Positions 20,236-23,320 of a stretch of 23,320 nt of DNA are shown here, in pieces. Every line of letters begins with the position of its first letter. The stretch's first letter is position 1. The notes beneath the pieces are model-generated. The model had not been told where the DNA came from and did not search any database. It saw nothing but the letters and a program-made list of their open reading frames with translations. The stretch lies in NCBI GenBank assembly GCA_945786935.1, contig CALZFY010000038.1, positions 1-23,320 of the forward strand, written 5' to 3'. This DNA is from HGM12587 sp945786935. Lineage in GTDB: Bacteria > Bacillota > Clostridia > Lachnospirales > Lachnospiraceae. Both the position numbers and the translations under genes were made by a program.

Positions 20236-22215
20236 ATGGAAAAAGAAATCTATACAGGAAAATTTATCGCAAATGCCAAAGGCTTTGGATTTGTAGAAGT
20301 GGAGGGTCTGGAAACGGATATCTTTATCGGGGAGATGGACGTGAAATCTGCCATGCACGGAGACATGGTAGAAGTACGGATCCGCACTTACCGGGGTGGA
20401 AAACGCCCGGAGGGTGTGATCGTAAATATTGTGGAACGTGCGGTCACAGAAGTTGTGGGTACCTTCCAGCGCAGAAAAAATTTTGGCTTTGTGGTCAGTG
20501 ATAATCAGAAAATATTACAGGATATTTATATTCCTCTGGAAGCTATGAATGGGGCTTTGGATGGACAAAAGGTCGTTGCCACCATCACTTCCTATGCGGA
20601 AAAAGGCAAAAAGCCGGAAGGAAAGATCAAAGAGGTCTTAGGATACCTTGATATTCCGGGAACAGATATTTTGTGCATTGCCAAGGAGTATCAGCTGCCT
20701 TTGGGCTTTACGGAAAAGCAGTTGAATCAGGCAGAACGCATTGCAAAGCCGGTTTCCCAGGCAGATATGGAAGGCAGGATGGATCTTCGGGATACGGTTA
20801 TGGTGACTATTGACGGAGAGGATGCCAAGGACTTAGACGATGCAGTTTCCATGGAAAAGATCGGAGATCTCTATCGTTTGGGGGTTCATATTGCAGATGT
20901 GGCAAATTATGTGCAGGAGAGCAGCGCCCTGGATAAAGAGGCATTGAACCGTGGAACCAGTGTTTATCTGGTGGACCGTGTGATCCCCATGCTCCCCAAA
21001 GCACTTTCCAACGGAATCTGTTCCTTAAATGCCGGGGAAGACCGCCTTGCACTTAGCTGCATCATGGATGTGGATGAAAAAGGAAATGTGGTTTCCCACA
21101 CCATTGCAGAAACAGTGATTCATGTCAATGAACGAATGACCTACACCAGTGTGAAAAAGATCTTAGAGGATCAGGATCCGCTAGAACGGGAAAAATATAA
21201 AGAACTGGTACCGATGTTTGAAATGATGGCCCATGTGGCAGCAATCTTAAGAGAACAAAGGTGCCGAAGAGGAAGCATTGATTTTGATTTTCCGGAAACC
21301 AAGGTCAAGCTAAATGCCTTAGGAAAAGCAGTGGATATTCTGCCATATGAGAGAAATACGGCAACGAAGCTCATTGAGGACTTTATGCTGCTTGCCAATG
21401 AAACAGTGGCGGAGCATTTCTTCTGGCAGGAGGTTCCTTTTGTGTACCGGACCCATGAAAAACCGGATCAGGAGAAGATGACAAAGCTTGGTATTTTTAT
21501 CCGGAATTTTGGATATTATTTCAAGGCAGGAAACGGTGAGGTGCACCCCAAAGAGCTGCAGAAGCTTTTAAATAAGATATCAGGAACCAAAGAAGAGGCA
21601 CTGTTAAGCAGGTTAACGCTCCGTTCCATGAAAAGGGCTGCCTATACGACAGAATGTACGGGACATTTTGGACTTGCTGCCCAGTATTATTGTCACTTTA
21701 CTTCCCCCATCCGACGTTATCCGGATCTCCAGATTCACAGGATCATCAAGGATTCTTTAAGAGGAAGGTTAAATGACAGAAAGCTTTCTCATTATGAGAA
21801 AATTCTGCCGGAGGTAGCAGCGCAGAGCTCTCGGATGGAGCGCAGAGCTGATGAGGCAGAGCGGGACACCATCAAGATGAAAAAGGCGGAATACATGCAG
21901 GATCACCTGGGAGAAATCTTTGAGGGTGTGATTTCCGGTGTGACAAATTATGGAATCTATGTAGAGCTTGACAATACGGTGGAAGGCATGGTACATGTAA
22001 ATTCCATGAGGAATGATTACTACTATTTTGATGAGCTGCATTACGAATTGGTAGGTCAGGACAGCGGCATCAAATATAAGCTTGGAGAGCGGGTGCTGGT
22101 ACAGGTAAAACGAGTTGATATGATGACCAAGACCATCGATTTTCGACTCATTGACAGGGAGGATATGGAAGATGGCGAAGGCTCCAAAAGAGAATGTGAA
22201 GTTGATTGCGAATAA
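20236..22215 (+). CDS. rnr: Ribonuclease R
   Basis: RNase R is a processive 3'-5' exoribonuclease that degrades structured RNA and acts with SmpB-tmRNA on defective mRNAs. The 659-residue product has tandem cold-shock domains (about 5-65 and 72-135), the RNB catalytic domain with the metal-binding cluster TIDGEDAKDLDDAV (D193, D199, D201, D202), the TSPIRRYPDLQIHR motif (489-502) and a C-terminal S1 domain (about 558-637). AAGGAG (20224-20229) lies 6 nt before the ATG. The protein starts directly at the first cold-shock domain, so the N-terminal helix-turn-helix region common in RNase R (total often 700-800 residues) is missing. The frame stays open upstream to 20053, through the structured element, but that translation does not resemble the family. 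smpB overlaps the 3' end. Confidence 0.94.
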   Translation: MEKEIYTGKFIANAKGFGFVEVEGLETDIFIGEMDVKSAMHGDMVEVRIRTYRGGKRPEGVIVNIVERAVTEVVGTFQRRKNFGFVVSDNQKILQDIYIPLEAMNGALDGQKVVATITSYAEKGKKPEGKIKEVLGYLDIPGTDILCIAKEYQLPLGFTEKQLNQAERIAKPVSQADMEGRMDLRDTVMVTIDGEDAKDLDDAVSMEKIGDLYRLGVHIADVANYVQESSALDKEALNRGTSVYLVDRVIPMLPKALSNGICSLNAGEDRLALSCIMDVDEKGNVVSHTIAETVIHVNERMTYTSVKKILEDQDPLEREKYKELVPMFEMMAHVAAILREQRCRRGSIDFDFPETKVKLNALGKAVDILPYERNTATKLIEDFMLLANETVAEHFFWQEVPFVYRTHEKPDQEKMTKLGIFIRNFGYYFKAGNGEVHPKELQKLLNKISGTKEEALLSRLTLRSMKRAAYTTECTGHFGLAAQYYCHFTSPIRRYPDLQIHRIIKDSLRGRLNDRKLSHYEKILPEVAAQSSRMERRADEAERDTIKMKKAEYMQDHLGEIFEGVISGVTNYGIYVELDNTVEGMVHVNSMRNDYYYFDELHYELVGQDSGIKYKLGERVLVQVKRVDMMTKTIDFRLIDREDMEDGEGSKRECEVDCE

Positions 22216-22645
22216 CAAAAAGGCATTCCATGATTATTTTATCGAAGAAAAATATGAGGCAGGTATTTCTCTGGCAGGGACGGAGGTAAAGTCCCTTCGT
22301 CAGGGAAAGTGCAGTATCAAGGAATCCTTTGTCCGGATTGAAAAAGGCGAGGTTTTCATTTACGGAATGCATATCAGCCCCTATGAAAAGGGAAATATTT
22401 TTAACAAAGATCCGCTTCGTGTGAAAAAGCTTCTGTTTCACAAATACGAGATCAATAAAATGGCAGGAAAGATTGCAGAAAAGGGGTATACCCTCGTTCC
22501 GCTGCAGGTATACTTTAGAGGAAGCCTGGTAAAGGTGGAAATCGGCCTTGCAAAAGGTAAAAAGCTTTACGATAAGCGTCAGGACATTGCCAGGAAGGAT
22601 CAGAAAAGAGAAGCAGAGAAAGAGTTTAAGGTTAGAAATCTGTAA
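22172..22645 (+). CDS. smpB: SsrA-binding protein SmpB
   Basis: SmpB binds tmRNA and places it in the A site of stalled ribosomes for trans-translation. The 157-residue product has normal length and shows NKKAFHDYFIEEKYEAGI, GTEVKSLRQGKCSIKES, HISPYEKGN, KKLLFHKYEI and the basic C-terminal tail GLAKGKKLYDKR followed by DIARKDQKREAEKEFK, which inserts into the ribosome. The ATG at 22172 was chosen because GGGAGG (22157-22162) lies 9 nt upstream and the protein begins MAKAPKENVK; a TTG at 22151 is less likely. The gene starts 44 nt inside the end of rnr in another frame, so translation is probably coupled. Its partner ssrA follows after 188 nt. Confidence 0.97.
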   Translation: MAKAPKENVKLIANNKKAFHDYFIEEKYEAGISLAGTEVKSLRQGKCSIKESFVRIEKGEVFIYGMHISPYEKGNIFNKDPLRVKKLLFHKYEINKMAGKIAEKGYTLVPLQVYFRGSLVKVEIGLAKGKKLYDKRQDIARKDQKREAEKEFKVRNL

Positions 22646-22710
22646 CTGTTGTGAATTTGTTGAAATGGAGAGAGCAGCAACATTTTTATAAAAGATTAAG
22701 ATTTGTGATG

Positions 22711-22739
22711 TTGACTTCCGGATACATTTCTCCTATAAT
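22711..22739 (+). promoter_or_regulatory. ssrA promoter
   Basis: TTGACT (22711-22716), a 17-nt spacer and a perfect TATAAT (22734-22739) give a strong promoter. The predicted start near 22746 implies an 88-nt 5' leader removed during maturation. The leader contains small stems such as CAGTG-atg-CACTG. Confidence 0.78.
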
Positions 22740-22833
22740 ACGGATAGTCAGCAAAGATTAGAGAATGCAAATTATTCAGCAATAGGCGTAAGCCAAACTT
22801 ACAGGCAGTGATGCACTGTGAATTACCGTACAA

Positions 22834-23170
22834 GGGCTTGTACTGGTTTCGACAGGGGTTTTGCAGCTGGTGAAGCTATCCGCATGCAATGCGTTAAATG
22901 GCAAATCTAAATATAAACGCTGAAGATAATTTAGCATACGCTGCCTAGTTGCAGCCGTCCGGCCTAGTGCACCTACACATTAGAATCCGGGCGTCGACTA
23001 TGTAGGAAACGACACATGCAAAGCTTTGCGTATGTGGGCGTAATATGAAGCTACTAAAGCCGGAAGGGTGTTCGTTCCCGTCCGGTAGAGGGAATGAAAA
23101 ATAACGGACTATGATAGTAGAAGAACAGGGAATAGACTTTTGGACAGGGGTTCGATTCCCCTCAGGTCCA
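22834..23170 (+). ncRNA. ssrA: Transfer-messenger RNA (tmRNA)
   Basis: tmRNA rescues stalled ribosomes by acting as alanyl-tRNA and then as a short mRNA that adds a degradation tag. The 5' acceptor strand GGGCTTG (22834-22840) pairs with CAGGTCC (23163-23169), including two G-U pairs. It is followed by the near-universal TGGTTTCGACAGG at 22844-22856. The 3' end has the T arm AGGGG-TTCGATT-CCCCT. The tag reading frame is at 22901-22948. Several GC-rich inverted repeats between them fit the pseudoknot domain. After the discriminator A (23170) the DNA reads CTA rather than CCA, so the CCA end must be added or repaired enzymatically. It sits downstream of smpB and has its own promoter. Confidence 0.95.
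22901..22948 (+). other. tmRNA proteolysis-tag reading frame
   Basis: From the resume codon GCA the frame reads ANLNINAEDNLAYAA and stops at TAG (22946-22948). The C-terminal LAYAA is a typical ClpXP-type degron ending. The first Ala corresponds to the encoded resume alanine. Confidence 0.85.
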
Positions 23171-23172
23171 CT

Positions 23173-23202
23173 AAAAAGTATCGCATTTGCGGTACTTTTT
23201 TT
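23173..23202 (+). terminator. ssrA terminator
   Basis: AAAAAGTATCGC and GCGGTACTTTTT pair with one U-G pair around a 4-nt loop and run into seven T residues directly after the tmRNA 3' end. Confidence 0.88.
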
Positions 23203-23320
23203 GTGAACAAAATTCACCTTTAGGTTACTATTTTTAACTCTTCACTCTTAACTGACGCTCCGAGGGACAGGTGTTACCCCACAGTGCAGGCGTCGTCCCC
23301 CTCAACTATGTCTAAGTATC
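23203..23320. other. Region after ssrA without a gene
   Basis: No supported open frame is present. It holds GTGAA/TTCAC (23203-23217) and a group of crossed inverted repeats at 23254-23299 (GACGC with GCGTC, GGGAC with GTCCC, and GGTG with CCAC nested within). The window ends here, so its full extent is unknown. Confidence 0.45.

Noticed and set aside
23140..23320. Genomic island inserted at the ssrA 3' end
   Set aside because: The 3' end of ssrA is a common integration site, but the window ends 150 nt later with no integrase and no repeated ssrA end.
1..23320. tRNA or rRNA genes, CRISPR arrays, insertion sequences
   Set aside because: Apart from the tRNA-like ends of tmRNA, no cloverleaf, regular spacer-repeat pattern, transposase or rRNA sequence was found by eye; a covariance search would be needed to exclude small RNAs.

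Overview
The window looks like a piece of a low-to-mid GC Firmicutes chromosome, most probably a member of the Lachnospiraceae (Clostridium cluster XIVa). This placement is inferred from protein character, strong AGGAGG-type ribosome binding sites, Bacillus-type SOS boxes, a SpoVB-like flippase and the local gene set; no search was run. It is core chromosome rather than an accessory island. No prophage, CRISPR array, rRNA or tRNA gene was seen.

Layout. 1-5140 (+): the 3' end of hflX, then recA-recX under a promoter flanked by two SOS boxes, then rny (RNase Y), a small unrecognised membrane protein and a XerD-type recombinase. A bidirectional terminator separates these from a leftward block holding a DAHP synthase and a SpoVB/MurJ-like flippase (5209-7673). 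From 7719 rightward comes an iron-sulfur/sulfur-relay operon, iscR-iscS-iscU-mnmA, with an IscR-like operator just after its promoter. Another bidirectional terminator separates mnmA from a leftward PHP-family histidinol phosphatase (11060-11863). Next is lower glycolysis in pathway order: gap, pgk, tpiA, gpmI, eno (12175-18296). It is followed by glf (UDP-galactopyranose mutase) and secG, and finally rnr-smpB-ssrA, the RNase R and trans-translation cluster (20236-23170).

How the genes work together. recA/recX form a damage-inducible repair unit. IscS supplies sulfur to IscU for cluster assembly and to MnmA for tRNA 2-thiolation, with IscR as the likely feedback repressor. The five glycolytic enzymes turn triose phosphate into phosphoenolpyruvate, one of the two substrates of the DAHP synthase encoded nearby. 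tmRNA and SmpB rescue stalled ribosomes, and RNase R is known to degrade the faulty mRNAs they release.

The least ordinary material is non-coding. (1) A roughly 170-nt element of nested inverted repeats (20053-20223) ends directly against the rnr ribosome binding site, and the rnr product lacks the usual N-terminal region. (2) At two places (before the membrane protein and before eno) a terminator hairpin carries the next gene's Shine-Dalgarno in its 3' arm and uses the U-tract as the spacer to the ATG. (3) The 10-mer GAACAGTAAC occurs four times, always just downstream of a gene and always in the same orientation. (4) The IscR operator closely resembles the enterobacterial type 1 IscR motif. 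(5) Tandem AAAACCGGGT repeats lie upstream of the gap promoter.
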